A stretch of DNA of 64,000 bases from Halobacterium litoreum (GCF_021233415.1 NZ_CP089466.1:1116001-1180000), one strand, 5' to 3'. Counted from the first letter of the stretch, positions 17,172 through 26,577 are shown. The notes: generated by a model not told the origin, from the sequence alone. Numbers and translations: made by a program.

Positions 17172-17390
17172 TCAGACGCCGGTAATCAACAGCAGGCCGA
17201 CGCCGGCGGCGACGAAGCCGGCGGCGCGCCACTGCTGGTCGTGACCGCCCGCGTCTGGAAACAGCCGACGGGAGGCATCTGCGACGCTGGCGGGCGCGAA
17301 CACGGCCGCCGCGCCGACCGCGACGCAAAGCGACCCGACGGCCAGCGCGACGAGTGAGACGGTGGACACGCGAGAGCGTTGGCCGGCCAC
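17172..17390 (-). CDS. Small two-helix membrane protein (tandem copy 1)
   Basis: A 72-residue protein with two hydrophobic segments (about 10-30 and 55-72) and the loop APASVADASRRLFPDAGG then QQWRAAG. It follows the acetyltransferase gene by 9 bp and precedes the related 70-residue gene by 7 bp, so the three form one operon. Function unknown; a membrane accessory role is only a guess. Confidence 0.6.
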   Translation of the reverse strand: MAGQRSRVSTVSLVALAVGSLCVAVGAAAVFAPASVADASRRLFPDAGGHDQQWRAAGFVAAGVGLLLITGV

Positions 17391-17399
17391 CGTGAAAAG

Positions 17400-17978
17400 T
17401 CATCCGTCGACTGGGGCGGGCGGCGACGTCCCGCGCTTGCGCTCTAAGAACGCCGTCTCCTCCGGCGAGAGGTCGCGAGCGCGGTAGCGGTCGAGACCGG
17501 ACTGGTAGGCAGCGTCCGGGTCGTCGTGGGGGCGTTCGAGGACGAGTTCGGCGACGCCCGTCTCCTCGCCGGTGTAGCCGAACCCGGCCTTGTGGAGCGC
17601 CTCGTACGCGAAGGGATTGTTCACGGCGATGCGGACGCGCTCGCGTCCGGCGAGCAGGTGTTCGGCAGCGAACGCACAGAGGCGCGCGCCGACGCCGTCG
17701 CCGCGCCGGTCGTCGCGGACGGTGACGTACCGGAGCCACGCCGTCGCGTCGTCCGTGCGGTCGTCGTTGAACGAGACGGCGCCGACCACGTCCGAGACCG
17801 GCGCGTCGGCCTCGCGCGCGGCGGGCGGCCAGCCGTCTCGCTTGTTCGCCGGCGCGCCCTCGTAGGCGACCGCCTTGCCGGTGTTCGACATCACGAACTT
17901 CCCGGCGTAACTGAACGCCTCCCAGTCGAGGCGGAGCGTCGGGCCGTCGCCGGGGCCGCCGAGTACCGCGTATCGCAC
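17400..17978 (-). CDS. GNAT family N-acetyltransferase
   Basis: A 192-residue protein with the acetyl-CoA binding loop DRRGDGVGARLCAFAAEHL (about 111-129) after the strand WLRYVTVRD, and the terminal motif NPFAYEALHKAGFGYTGEE. The C-terminal 45 residues (DPDAAYQSGLDRYRARDL) extend beyond the minimal fold. First gene of an operon with two small membrane proteins; divergent from a methyltransferase gene. The acceptor is unknown. Confidence 0.88.
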   Translation of the reverse strand: MRYAVLGGPGDGPTLRLDWEAFSYAGKFVMSNTGKAVAYEGAPANKRDGWPPAAREADAPVSDVVGAVSFNDDRTDDATAWLRYVTVRDDRRGDGVGARLCAFAAEHLLAGRERVRIAVNNPFAYEALHKAGFGYTGEETGVAELVLERPHDDPDAAYQSGLDRYRARDLSPEETAFLERKRGTSPPAPVDG

Positions 17979-18037
17979 GCTCCCGGCTTGGGAGAGGAAG
18001 GCAAAGAATTGCGTGGCTCCGGCGTGTCGGTCGACGC

Positions 18038-18607
18038 ATGCACGACGTCCCCTACTTCGACCGGTTCGCGCGCGTCTACGACCTCGCGATGCCGGCGGCC
18101 GACCGCGCGGACCTCGAACCGGGATTCGCGCTCGCGGACGGCGACGTCTCTCGGGTGCTTGACCTCGGCGGCGGCACCGGCCGCGTCGCCCGCGCGCTCG
18201 ACCGCGAGACGGTCGTCGCGGACGCCAGCCGCGGGATGCTCGCGGAGGCCCGCGACCACGGCCTCCCGGTCGTCCAGACGGACGTGCGGCACGTCGCCGT
18301 GCGCGACGAGAGCGTGGACGCCGTCACCATCGTCGACGCGCTCCACCACTTCCCCGCACGGGACGCGGCGCTCGCGGAGGCCGCCCGCGTCCTGCGACCG
18401 GGCGGCGTACTCGTCGTTCGAGACTTCGACCCGAGCACGCTTCGCGGTCGCCTGCTCGTCGCCGCCGAGCGCGTCGTCGGCTTCCAGTCCAGATTCGACA
18501 CCGCCGACGAACTCGGCGCGCGCATCGAGCGCGCGGGCCTCGAACCCCGAATCGTCGACACCGGATTCGCGTTCACCGTCGCGGGCGTGAAACCGGGAGA
18601 CGGATAA
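18038..18607 (+). CDS. Class I SAM-dependent methyltransferase
   Basis: A 189-residue protein with motif I RVLDLGGGTGRVARAL (about 46-61), motif II VVADASRGMLAEA, the post-motif DAVTIVDALHHFPARD and LRPGGVLVVRDFDP. The fold matches small-molecule UbiE-type methyltransferases. AAAGAAT about 31 nt before the ATG is a weak TATA box. Substrate unknown. It is followed after 23 bp by a DUF3054 gene. Confidence 0.88.
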   Translation: MHDVPYFDRFARVYDLAMPAADRADLEPGFALADGDVSRVLDLGGGTGRVARALDRETVVADASRGMLAEARDHGLPVVQTDVRHVAVRDESVDAVTIVDALHHFPARDAALAEAARVLRPGGVLVVRDFDPSTLRGRLLVAAERVVGFQSRFDTADELGARIERAGLEPRIVDTGFAFTVAGVKPGDG

Positions 18608-18630
18608 TCCCCCGCGCCGAACGCCGCGAC

Positions 18631-19032
18631 ATGGACCTCTTCGACGTGGACGGCCGGGCGGTCGTGCGCTTTCTGCCGGGCGACTTGCTCGCCGTGTTCG
18701 CGCTCGTCCTCATCGGCACCATCAACCACGGGTCGCTGACCGCGGAACGCTACGCCGGCGTCCTCATCCCGTTCCTCGTCGGTTGGCTCGTCGTCGCGCC
18801 GCTCGCGGGCGGTTACGGTCGGCGCGCGATGGAGTCGACGCGGGGCGCGCTCGTCGTCGGATTGGCGTCGTGGCTCGGCGCGGACTTCGTCGGCCAGATT
18901 CTGCGCGGCACCGAGACGTTCCCCGGGAACGCCGACCCCGTCTTCTTCCTCGTGGCGCTCGTCTTCGGCGGCATCTTCCTCGCCGTCGCGCGGTTCGGGA
19001 CGCTCGTCGTCGTGGACCTCACCGGGAACTGA
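18631..19032 (+). CDS. DUF3054 family membrane protein
   Basis: A 133-residue protein with four membrane segments. The motif VVRFLPGDLLAVFALVLIGT followed by NHGS and the WLGADFVGQ segment fit DUF3054, a family of unknown function. It follows a methyltransferase gene and its last 14 nt overlap the end of the convergent MFS gene. Confidence 0.75.
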   Translation: MDLFDVDGRAVVRFLPGDLLAVFALVLIGTINHGSLTAERYAGVLIPFLVGWLVVAPLAGGYGRRAMESTRGALVVGLASWLGADFVGQILRGTETFPGNADPVFFLVALVFGGIFLAVARFGTLVVVDLTGN

Positions 19033-20236
19033 GCCACGCCGCCGTCCCGGACGCGACGACCGCGAACCCCGCGAGCACCGCGAACAGCGTCGGCGCGTCG
19101 GCGTACTGGAGGATGCCGCCGGCGATGGCGGCGCCGAGCGCGCCGACGCCGAACACCCCCAAATACGTGTAGCCGTAGGAGAGCCCCCGGGTGCCGGCGG
19201 GCGTGTAGACGGCGACGGTCGCCTGGTAGAGGGGTTGGACGACGAACAGCGCGAACCCGAGGAGTGCGCCGACCGCGAGCAGGGGGACGAGGCCGGCGTC
19301 GGCGGCGGGGAGGAAGACGACGGCGAGCACCGCGAGCGCGCCGAACGCGGCGGCGAGCGCGCGCTCCGTCGCGAAACGGTCGGTGAGTTTCCCGCCGACG
19401 TACTGGCCGGCGACGCCGACCAACAGCAGACCCGAGTAGGCGTACCGGTAGGGCTGGAGTTCGCGCCCGCCGAACTCCACGGGCGCGAACGACGGGAACC
19501 CGGAGAGCAGGTCGGGGAGGAACGTGAGCACGCCCCGGTAGTAGAGCCCCGACAGCATCACGACGAGGAAGACGGCGGCGAACGGCCCGACGAGCAGCGT
19601 CTTCGACTCGGCGAGGAACTCCGAGACCGAGGACACGCCCACGTCGGACTTCGAGTCGCCGCCGTCGGTCTCGGTGACGGCGGCGCGCTCGTCGAAGCGC
19701 ACGCGGAGCGCGACGGCGCCCGCGACGACGGCCGGGACGGCGAGGACGGCGGTGACGGTCTGCCAGTCAGCGACGAGCAACAGCAGGGTGACGGCGAGCG
19801 GGCCGAGCGCGATGCCGACGTTCCCCGCGATGCCGTGGTAGGCGAACGCGTCGCCGCGGTCCTCGACGCCCGTGCTGATGAGCGAGAGGCCGGAGGGGTG
19901 GTAGACGCTCGCGGCGGCGCCCCAGCAGACGAGCGCGACGCCGACGACGAGCATCGACGGCGCGACGGACAACAAGAGGAAAGAACCGGCCATGCCGAAC
20001 AGGCACGCCGCGATGAGGCGGCGGGAGCCGACGCGGTCCGAGAGGATGCCTCCCGGTAGCGCGCCGAGGCCGAACAGCGCGTAGCCGGCGGCGACAACGG
20101 CGCCGACGGTGGACTGAGTCACCGGGAACTCGGCGAGCCACAGCGGGATGAGAATCGGGATGGATAGTTCGTAGGTGTGGACCATCGCGTGGGCGAGCGC
20201 GACGAGTCCGACGATGGAGCGGTCGTTCCGATTCAC
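19019..20236 (-). CDS. MFS transporter
   Basis: A 405-residue protein with about twelve membrane segments. Signature loop between helices 2 and 3: GGILSDRVGSRR; a central acidic loop (TETDGGDSKSDVG) separates the halves. The start is a GTG at 20236 (VNRNDRSIVG); a TTTAA element (about 20268-20272) lies about 35 nt upstream, so longer forms that would overlap the divergent gene are unlikely. Sugar-phosphate or drug-type transport is possible; specificity unknown. Confidence 0.85.
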   Translation of the reverse strand: MNRNDRSIVGLVALAHAMVHTYELSIPILIPLWLAEFPVTQSTVGAVVAAGYALFGLGALPGGILSDRVGSRRLIAACLFGMAGSFLLLSVAPSMLVVGVALVCWGAAASVYHPSGLSLISTGVEDRGDAFAYHGIAGNVGIALGPLAVTLLLLVADWQTVTAVLAVPAVVAGAVALRVRFDERAAVTETDGGDSKSDVGVSSVSEFLAESKTLLVGPFAAVFLVVMLSGLYYRGVLTFLPDLLSGFPSFAPVEFGGRELQPYRYAYSGLLLVGVAGQYVGGKLTDRFATERALAAAFGALAVLAVVFLPAADAGLVPLLAVGALLGFALFVVQPLYQATVAVYTPAGTRGLSYGYTYLGVFGVGALGAAIAGGILQYADAPTLFAVLAGFAVVASGTAAWLSSR

Positions 20237-20351
20237 GGCGTCTTCGTCTACACGAACCACGGCGGGCGTTAAAGGCGTGTGGAACCCCGCAGAACCGTCC
20301 TCGGACGCCGCGGCCTCAACCCTTTTCGTGCCCTCGGCCGAACGTCCGGAC

Positions 20352-21350
20352 ATGGTCGAGACGCTGTTCCTCGCTGACGACGACGTCGCCGGACTCGCCG
20401 AGCCAGCCGACTACGTGGACGCCGTGCGGGAGGGGTACCGACAGCGCGGCGAGGGCGCACCGGCAAAACCGCGCACGAAACTCCTGAACGAGGAGCCACC
20501 GGGGATGTTCACAGCGTACGCCGCCGTCCTCCCGGAGACGGGCGCGATGGGCGGCTACATGTACAGCGCGGGGTTCGGCGAGCGCGACGCGTGGTTCGTC
20601 ACGCCGCTGTTCGACGCCGAGTCGGGCGAACCGCTCGCGATTCTGGACGGCGCGCGCATGAACCCCTTCAAGACCGGCGCGGCGGGCGCCGTCGGCGTGG
20701 ACGCGCTCGCCCGCGAGGACGCGTCGACGATGGCGGTCATCGGGAGCGGCGCGCAGGCACGCGGCCAACTCCGCGCGACGGCGACGGTGCGGGACGTCGA
20801 TTCGGTGTTCGTCTACTCGCCGACGAAAGAACACCGCGAGGAGTTCGCGGCGGAGATGAACGAACGCCTCGACGCGTCGGTCGCGGCGGTGGCGTCGAGC
20901 GCCGCGGCCGTGGAGGGCGCGGACATCGTGGTGACCGCGACGAAGGCCGACGAACCCGTCTTCGACGGCGACGACCTCGCGGACGGCGCGCACGTCACGG
21001 CGATGGGTCAGTACGACCCGGAGAAGCGCGAACTCGACGCGAGGACCATCGAGCGCGCCGTCTACGTGCCGGACCTCCGCGAGCGCGTCGCGCAGGACGC
21101 CGGGTCGTTCCTCCACGCCGTCGAGGCGGGCGTCGTGGACGAGGACCACGTCCACGCCGAACTCGGCGAGGTCGTCGCGGGGAACGCGCCGGGCCGCGAA
21201 TCGCCCGACGACGTGACGGTGTTCGACAGCGGCGGCACGGGCATCGAGACGGCGGCGGCCGCCCACATGCTCTACGAGCGCGCCGTCGACGAGGGACTCG
21301 GCACGGAACTGACGTTCGCGGCGGCGAGCGACGCGCTCACCGGGGAGTGA
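20352..21350 (+). CDS. Ornithine cyclodeaminase / mu-crystallin family protein
   Basis: A 332-residue protein. N-terminal substrate region with LDGARMNPFKTGAAGAVGVD, Rossmann motif MAVIGSGAQARGQLRA (about 130-145) and the C-terminal motif DSGGTGIETAAAAHMLYE. The family includes ornithine cyclodeaminase and archaeal NAD-dependent alanine dehydrogenase; sequence alone does not separate these. TTTT at about 20321-20324 stands 28 nt before the ATG, so the mRNA is leaderless and the ATG at 20352 is the start. Confidence 0.92.
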   Translation: MVETLFLADDDVAGLAEPADYVDAVREGYRQRGEGAPAKPRTKLLNEEPPGMFTAYAAVLPETGAMGGYMYSAGFGERDAWFVTPLFDAESGEPLAILDGARMNPFKTGAAGAVGVDALAREDASTMAVIGSGAQARGQLRATATVRDVDSVFVYSPTKEHREEFAAEMNERLDASVAAVASSAAAVEGADIVVTATKADEPVFDGDDLADGAHVTAMGQYDPEKRELDARTIERAVYVPDLRERVAQDAGSFLHAVEAGVVDEDHVHAELGEVVAGNAPGRESPDDVTVFDSGGTGIETAAAAHMLYERAVDEGLGTELTFAAASDALTGE

Positions 21351-21464
21351 CGCGAACGTTCAAGTGAGAGAACGGAACCACCGAGCGACGTGTTCTGACC
21401 AGTCGCCCGGAGCGGTTCGCGGGAGCGCGGCAGTCGCTTCGGGGCGGGACGCCGCCTGTTCGCC

Positions 21465-22421
21465 CTACACGTACGGCGCGAGGCCGAGCGCGTCGACCAC
21501 GGGGATGCCGGCGGCGACGGCGCCGACGAGGTAGCCGAGGATGGCGCCGCCGTTCAACAGCGGGAGACCGGCGTGCGCGCGGCCCTTGAACACCATCCGC
21601 ATCAACACGAGCAGGCCGACGAGCGTGCCGACCATCGCGGTGACCGTGGGGAGTTTCGCGCCGAGCACCGTCACGTCGGTTTCGAGGAAGAACTCCGAAC
21701 TCGCCACGAGAATCGACGGCATCACGGCGTCGCCGAGGCCGATGAAGTACGCCGGTCGGTCGGCCGCGGCGTCGCCCTCGCGTTCGCCGTCGGCCGCCAC
21801 TTCGGCGGTCTCCTCGCCCTCCTCGCGGAACGAGTAGTCGAGCGTCGTCGGCACCACGAGGACGATGGGGAGTCGTAACTCCATCACGCCGGACGCGAGC
21901 GTCAGCATGTGCTCGGTGCCGTAGACGCTGATGGCGTCGTAGACGGCGAGCGCCGTCAACAGGACGAGCGCCGGGAGGATGCCGAAACTGATGCCGAACA
22001 GCGCCGCGGCGCCCATCCCCATCACGGCGCCCGCGCTGTCGATGACCCACCACTCGGGGTACGCGTACAGCGCCAACACGAGCACCGCGGCGGGCGCGTA
22101 CGCCGCGAGGTTCACGCCGCCAACGACGTACGCGGGGAGCACCGCGCCGAACACGTAGGAGGCGATGACGCCGCTCGTCAGCAGGATGAACGCGCGGAGA
22201 ATCCACTGCACGTCGTACTTGATGACGAGCAGGATGCCCGCCGTCGCGACCAGCAGGAACGCGACGTAGAGCACGCTGTTGACGGGGTTCTGTGGGTTCT
22301 CGGTGGACTGGAGGCCGGCGTCCTTGAACGGCTCGACGAGCGCGAGCGAGCCGACCTGGACGACGAGAAAGAGCGCGACGACGACGCCGAGCACGCCGGC
22401 GACGCGGGTCGAATCCTTCAT
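21465..22421 (-). CDS. Presenilin-type intramembrane aspartyl protease (PSH family)
   Basis: A 318-residue protein with nine hydrophobic segments. The two catalytic Asp motifs are present: ALAVYDAISVY (about residues 158-168) and YFIGLGDAVMPSIL, and the third element GLPLLNGGAILGY stands in place of PAL. A hydrophilic loop of about 35 residues between the catalytic helices carries acidic repeats. Such proteases cut membrane-spanning substrates. It is the last of three same-strand genes with srp19 and gar1 upstream, which may be chance. Confidence 0.92.
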   Translation of the reverse strand: MKDSTRVAGVLGVVVALFLVVQVGSLALVEPFKDAGLQSTENPQNPVNSVLYVAFLLVATAGILLVIKYDVQWILRAFILLTSGVIASYVFGAVLPAYVVGGVNLAAYAPAAVLVLALYAYPEWWVIDSAGAVMGMGAAALFGISFGILPALVLLTALAVYDAISVYGTEHMLTLASGVMELRLPIVLVVPTTLDYSFREEGEETAEVAADGEREGDAAADRPAYFIGLGDAVMPSILVASSEFFLETDVTVLGAKLPTVTAMVGTLVGLLVLMRMVFKGRAHAGLPLLNGGAILGYLVGAVAAGIPVVDALGLAPYV

Positions 22422-22467
22422 GCTCGGGGACGTTGGCCGCCCGCGGCTTTGGTGTTCCGACTCGCCG

Positions 22468-22695
22468 CTAGCGGACGTACAGCGTCTGCCCGACGAGTAG
22501 CGGGAGGTGAACGTCGTCGTCGGGCGTGACCGCGAGGTAGGGGCGCGCGACCGGCCCGAACACGTCGACGACGCGCCCGACGCCGTCGAGGTTCTCGTCG
22601 ACGACGGCCGCGCCGATGTCGGGGTGGGCTTCGCCGTCGCAGCGCACGACCGCGACGTTCCCCTGCGTGCGCACCACGTCGCCGGCTCGCTCCAT
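22468..22695 (-). CDS. gar1: H/ACA RNP protein Gar1
   Basis: A 75-residue protein with the Gar1 beta-barrel plan: VRTQGNVAVVRCD, then AAVVDENLDGVGRVVDVFGP and PYLAVTP. Gar1 joins Cbf5, Nop10 and L7Ae to guide pseudouridylation. Its ATG shares the final A of the srp19 stop (TGATG), indicating coupling with srp19, an arrangement known in many archaea. Confidence 0.9.
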   Translation of the reverse strand: MERAGDVVRTQGNVAVVRCDGEAHPDIGAAVVDENLDGVGRVVDVFGPVARPYLAVTPDDDVHLPLLVGQTLYVR

Positions 22696-22976
22696 CAGTC
22701 TCGGAGCGCCGTCACGTAGGCGGCGACGGCCTGCAGGAGGTCGGACTTCCCGGCGTCGTCGGCGTCTTTGACGAGGACGCGCCCGGAGTCTTCCCAGTGC
22801 TGTCGGGGGTAGGCGACGTCGCGTTCGACGACGGAGTCGTAGCCGACCTGCTGGACGGCGGTCGCTATCTCGTCGACGGTGGGGCGCTCGACGGCGAGGT
22901 CTTCGGCGACCCGGCGGCCTTCGCGGCGGGAGAGCGTCGCGTCGAAGTACGCGGGCCAGAGGACGTTTTCGACCAT
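22695..22976 (-). CDS. srp19: Signal recognition particle 19 kDa protein
   Basis: A 93-residue protein: [18 protein letters not shown] is the conserved SRP19 N-terminus and [20 protein letters not shown] the C-terminal region. It binds 7S RNA helices 6 and 8 and promotes SRP54 assembly. GTAAAC about 27 nt upstream of the ATG is a TATA-like element. Followed by overlapping gar1. Confidence 0.95.
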   Translation of the reverse strand: MVENVLWPAYFDATLSRREGRRVAEDLAVERPTVDEIATAVQQVGYDSVVERDVAYPRQHWEDSGRVLVKDADDAGKSDLLQAVAAYVTALRD

Positions 22977-23051
22977 GCGCGGGTCTATCGGTTCGAGCGG
23001 GTAAACGGTATCGGACGCGAAAAGAGAGTGCGAACGGTCGGTTCGAGGGCG

Positions 23052-24179
23052 TTACCGGCGCGCGATGAGCGCGGCGGCGAGGACGGCGACGAGCGCGACG
23101 GGCGCGCCGAAGCCGGGCGTGTCACCGTTGCTCGTCGTGGTGTCGGCGGTCGTCGCTTCGCTGGTCTGGTCGCTGGTCGTCGCGGTCGGTTCGCTCGTGG
23201 TCTGGGTGGTCGTCGTGGTGTTCGCGTCCGCGTAGGCTTCGGGGTGGAACGCCTGCGCGAACGTCGTCATCGGCGTGACGACGCGGGGCGCGGGCTGGCT
23301 GAGGTTGTTGGTGTTGACGACGACGATGTTCCCCTCCTCGTAGGCGGTGGTGTTCCGAATCACCGAGCCCTTCGGAATGTAGGACTTGGACTCGTTGCCC
23401 ATCCGCTCGGGGGAGACGCTGACGACGACGAAGTCGGGGTCTTGGGCGGCGATGAACTCCGCGGTGAGTTGCGGGTAGGGGGCGCTGGCGTCGGCGTCGG
23501 CGGCGATGTTGTGGCCGCCGGCCTTCGCGATTGCCTTCCCGATGAACGTGTTCGGCCCGGCGGTGTAGCCGGCTTCGGTGCCCCAGTAGACGGTCGGTTT
23601 CTCCTCGCCCTCGACGGCGGTTTCGATGGTGTTCACGCGCTCTTCCATGCCGGAGACCACCTGTTCGGCGCCGCTGCACTCGCCGGTGAGTTCGCCGACG
23701 AGTTCGGTCTTCTCCGTCACGGAGTCGACGGAGTCCGCGAGTTCGAAGCGGTAGACGGTGATGCCGGCGCCGCGAATCTTCTGGACGGATTCGTTGTCGA
23801 TGGTGTTCGGCGCGAGCACGAGGTCGGGCTGGAGTTCGATGACTTTCTCGGTGTTGACGGTGGCGGGGTAGCCCGAGAGCGCGACCGGGAGGTCGCCGGC
23901 GCCGTCGAGGTAGCCGGCGAACTGGGAGACGCCGACGACCTTCTCGCTGCCGCCGACTTCCCACATGGTTTGGGCGGCGCTCGGGCTGAGCGTGACGACG
24001 CGTTCGGGTTCCTCGCTGACGGTGACGTCCGTGCCGGTGGCGTCGGTGCCCGTGTACGGGAACTCGCAGTCGAGGGCGTCCGCGGTCTGGGCGCTCGCGG
24101 CGCCGACGGCGGCGCTCGCCGGCGCGATCGCACTCAGAACTAGTAGCACTACACCAAGTATAGTTGCACTTCTGCGCAT
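23052..24179 (-). CDS. btuF: Cobalamin-type ABC transporter substrate-binding protein, PGF-CTERM anchored
   Basis: A 375-residue protein with a Sec signal peptide (residues 1-30), a class III periplasmic-binding domain (RVVTLSPSAAQTMWEVG through ITAEFIAAQDPDFVVV), a Thr/Ser-rich linker of about 35 residues, and a C-terminal GFGAPVALVAVLAAALIARR segment. The linker plus PGF and membrane helix is the PGF-CTERM sorting signal cleaved by archaeosortase A and replaced by lipid. BtuF function is inferred from the family and from the divergent permease and ATPase genes; siderophore binding is the alternative. Confidence 0.9.
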   Translation of the reverse strand: MRRSATILGVVLLVLSAIAPASAAVGAASAQTADALDCEFPYTGTDATGTDVTVSEEPERVVTLSPSAAQTMWEVGGSEKVVGVSQFAGYLDGAGDLPVALSGYPATVNTEKVIELQPDLVLAPNTIDNESVQKIRGAGITVYRFELADSVDSVTEKTELVGELTGECSGAEQVVSGMEERVNTIETAVEGEEKPTVYWGTEAGYTAGPNTFIGKAIAKAGGHNIAADADASAPYPQLTAEFIAAQDPDFVVVSVSPERMGNESKSYIPKGSVIRNTTAYEEGNIVVVNTNNLSQPAPRVVTPMTTFAQAFHPEAYADANTTTTTQTTSEPTATTSDQTSEATTADTTTSNGDTPGFGAPVALVAVLAAALIARR

Positions 24180-24203
24180 ACGACATCGAGGCCACTAACG
24201 CAA

Positions 24204-24213
24204 TAAATATTTA
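24204..24213. promoter_or_regulatory. Perfectly palindromic shared TATA box between btuF and btuC
   Basis: TAAATATTTA reads the same on both strands. Its centre (between 24208 and 24209) is 29.5 nt from the first base of the btuF ATG (24179) and 29.5 nt from the first base of the btuC ATG (24238). One TATA element may therefore serve both directions, and a factor bound there would control both transcripts together. Confidence 0.65.
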
Positions 24214-24237
24214 CCTAAAGCAAATACGGTTGTGGTG

Positions 24238-25341
24238 ATGCGAGCGCACACGAAGGCGGGCGCGTGGAGCGCGGGGACGTTCGCGCTCCTCGTCGCCGTC
24301 ATGCTCGCCAGCGCCACTATCGGGCCGGTGTCCATCTCCTACCCGCGGGTGGCGCTCGCCGCCCTCGAAGCGCTCGCCGTCCCGACCTCCGTCGTGCCGT
24401 TCCTCGGCACGCTCACGCTCCCCGTCGTCGGCACGCTCCCGTGGCCCGCGCTCGCAATCGACTACGCCTCCCCCCTCCAGTTCGCGGTGCCCGGAACCCA
24501 GCAGTACATCGTCGGCCAGCTCCGGATGCCCCGAATCGTCCTCGGCGCCACCGTCGGCGCGGCGCTCGCCGTCTCCGGCGCCGTCATGCAGGGGTTCTTC
24601 CGGAATCCGATGGCCGACCCCTCCATCATCGGCGTCTCCTCGGGCGCCGCCGTCGGCGCCGTCACCGCCATCGCGTTCCCCGCGCTCTTGCCGTTCGGCG
24701 TCCAGACCGCGGCGTTCGGCGGCGCACTCGTGTCCGCATTCGCGGTCTACCTGCTCGCGACGCAGAACGGCCGCACGCCCGTCGCCACGCTGCTGCTCGC
24801 GGGCGTCGCCGTCCAGACGTTCCTCGGCGCCGTCACCTCCTTCGTCGTCGTGAAGTCCGGAAAGAGCATCCGCGAAGCGATGTACTGGCTGATGGGCACC
24901 CTCAACGGGAGCGGCTGGGGCGACGTGGAAGTCGCGCTCCCCGCCGTCGTGCTCGGCAGCGTCGTCCTGCTCGCGTACGCTCGGGACATGAACGTCCTGC
25001 TCGCCGGCGAGGAGGACGCCCACGCGCTCGGCGTCGAAGTCGAACGCACCAAACGCGTGCTGCTCGCCGTCTCCAGCGTCGTCACCGCCGCGGCCGTCTC
25101 CGTCGCCGGCGTCATCGGCTTCGTCGGCCTCGTCGTCCCGCACGCGATGCGCCTCGTCGTCGGCCCCGACCACCGCGTCCTCCTGCCGACGTCCGCGTTC
25201 GCTGGCGGCGCGTTCCTCGTCGTCGCGGACACCATCGCGCGCTCGAACGCCGAGGGCCTCCCCGTCGGCATCGTCACCGCGTTCGTCGGCGCGCCGTTCT
25301 TCCTCTACCTGCTCCGCGACCGGGAGGTGCGTGCGCTGTGA
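24238..25341 (+). CDS. btuC: Cobalamin-type ABC transporter permease
   Basis: A 367-residue FecCD/BtuC permease with nine to ten membrane segments. Typical motifs: [52 protein letters not shown], and [19 protein letters not shown] near the end. ATG 24238 is preferred over two in-frame GTG codons at 24232 and 24235 because it fits the shared TATA box spacing. An unusual extracytoplasmic insertion of about 45 residues follows the first helix. It overlaps btuD by 4 nt. Confidence 0.93.
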   Translation: MRAHTKAGAWSAGTFALLVAVMLASATIGPVSISYPRVALAALEALAVPTSVVPFLGTLTLPVVGTLPWPALAIDYASPLQFAVPGTQQYIVGQLRMPRIVLGATVGAALAVSGAVMQGFFRNPMADPSIIGVSSGAAVGAVTAIAFPALLPFGVQTAAFGGALVSAFAVYLLATQNGRTPVATLLLAGVAVQTFLGAVTSFVVVKSGKSIREAMYWLMGTLNGSGWGDVEVALPAVVLGSVVLLAYARDMNVLLAGEEDAHALGVEVERTKRVLLAVSSVVTAAAVSVAGVIGFVGLVVPHAMRLVVGPDHRVLLPTSAFAGGAFLVVADTIARSNAEGLPVGIVTAFVGAPFFLYLLRDREVRAL

Positions 25342-26534
25342 CCCTCGACGTGCGCGACGTGGACGTGAAACTGGGCGGCGAACAGATTCTCGACGCCGTC
25401 AGCGCGAACGTCGAGGACGGCCGCCTCGTCGGGGTCGTCGGACCGAACGGCGCCGGGAAGTCGACGCTCCTGCGCGCGATGAACGGCGTCATCGACCCCG
25501 AGGCCGGCACCGTCCTCGTGGACGGCGACGCGGTCGACGACCTCCCGTCGAAAGCCACCAGCCGCCGCGTCGCCACCGTCCCGCAGGACACCCACGTCTC
25601 CTTCGAGTTCACCGTCCGGGAGACCGTCGAGATGGGCCGGCATCCCCACGTCCCGCGGTTCGGGAGCGACGACGACCCCGAGGCCGTCGACCGCGCGATG
25701 GAGCGCGCGGAGGTCGCGCGGTTCGCCGACCGCGACGTGACCTCGCTGTCCGGCGGGGAGACCCAGCGCGTGCTGCTCGCTCGCGCGCTCGCACAGGACG
25801 CCCCCGTCCTCCTGCTCGACGAACCGACCGCGAGCCTCGACGTGAACCACCAGATTCGCACGCTCGAACTCGTCCGCGACCTCGCCGCGGACGCCGACCG
25901 CGCCGTCGTCGCCGCAATCCACGACCTCGATTTGGCGGCGCGCTACTGCGACGAACTCGTGTTGGTCGCCGAGGGCCGCGTCCTCGACTCCGGGCCGCCC
26001 GAGTCAGTCCTGTCTCCGGAAGCCGTCCGCGAGGCGTTCGACGCCCGCGTCGCCGTCGGCACCGACCCCGCGACCGGTCGACCGACGGTCACGCCGCTCC
26101 CGGACGCCAACGCGGCCCTCGACGGGCGCGTCCACGTACTCGGCGGCGGCGACGCCGCGACGCCGATTCTGCGCCGTCTCGCCGACGCGGGCGCCGACCT
26201 CTCCGTCGGCCCGGTCGTCGACGGCGACACCGACCACGAGACCGCCCGGCGGTTCGGCGCGGACTGCGTGACGGTGCCGCCGTTCGAGTCGCCGGACGCC
26301 GAAGCGGTCGCTCGCGCCCGTACGCTCGTGGCCGACGCGGACGCCGTCGTCGTCGCGAGCGAGGCCGCCGACCGCGGCGCGAACCCCGAACTCCGGGACG
26401 CCGCCGACGCGACGCTCGTGGTCGGCGACGACCCCGTCGCTACCCGCGTCGCCGCCGAGGACGTGGCCGCCGCGGTCGCCGCCGTCGAAGACGACGACAC
26501 GCGCATCGCGGTCGCCGACGGCGGCGGCGAGTGA
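25338..26534 (+). CDS. btuD: Cobalamin-type ABC ATP-binding protein with a C-terminal extra domain
   Basis: A 398-residue protein starting at GTG 25338, overlapping the btuC stop (GTGA). Residues 1-255 are the ATPase: Walker [10 protein letters not shown], signature [15 protein letters not shown], Walker [13 protein letters not shown], switch His in [13 protein letters not shown]. Residues about 260-398 form a second Rossmann-like domain ([43 protein letters not shown]) absent from bacterial BtuD. Similar tails occur in haloarchaeal BtuD; their job is unknown, perhaps sensing a nucleotide or ligand. Confidence 0.93.
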   Translation: MTLDVRDVDVKLGGEQILDAVSANVEDGRLVGVVGPNGAGKSTLLRAMNGVIDPEAGTVLVDGDAVDDLPSKATSRRVATVPQDTHVSFEFTVRETVEMGRHPHVPRFGSDDDPEAVDRAMERAEVARFADRDVTSLSGGETQRVLLARALAQDAPVLLLDEPTASLDVNHQIRTLELVRDLAADADRAVVAAIHDLDLAARYCDELVLVAEGRVLDSGPPESVLSPEAVREAFDARVAVGTDPATGRPTVTPLPDANAALDGRVHVLGGGDAATPILRRLADAGADLSVGPVVDGDTDHETARRFGADCVTVPPFESPDAEAVARARTLVADADAVVVASEAADRGANPELRDAADATLVVGDDPVATRVAAEDVAAAVAAVEDDDTRIAVADGGGE

Positions 26535-26577
26535 CCCGGCCACGGCGGTTATGTAGGTCGCGGCCTCAGTCCGTGGT

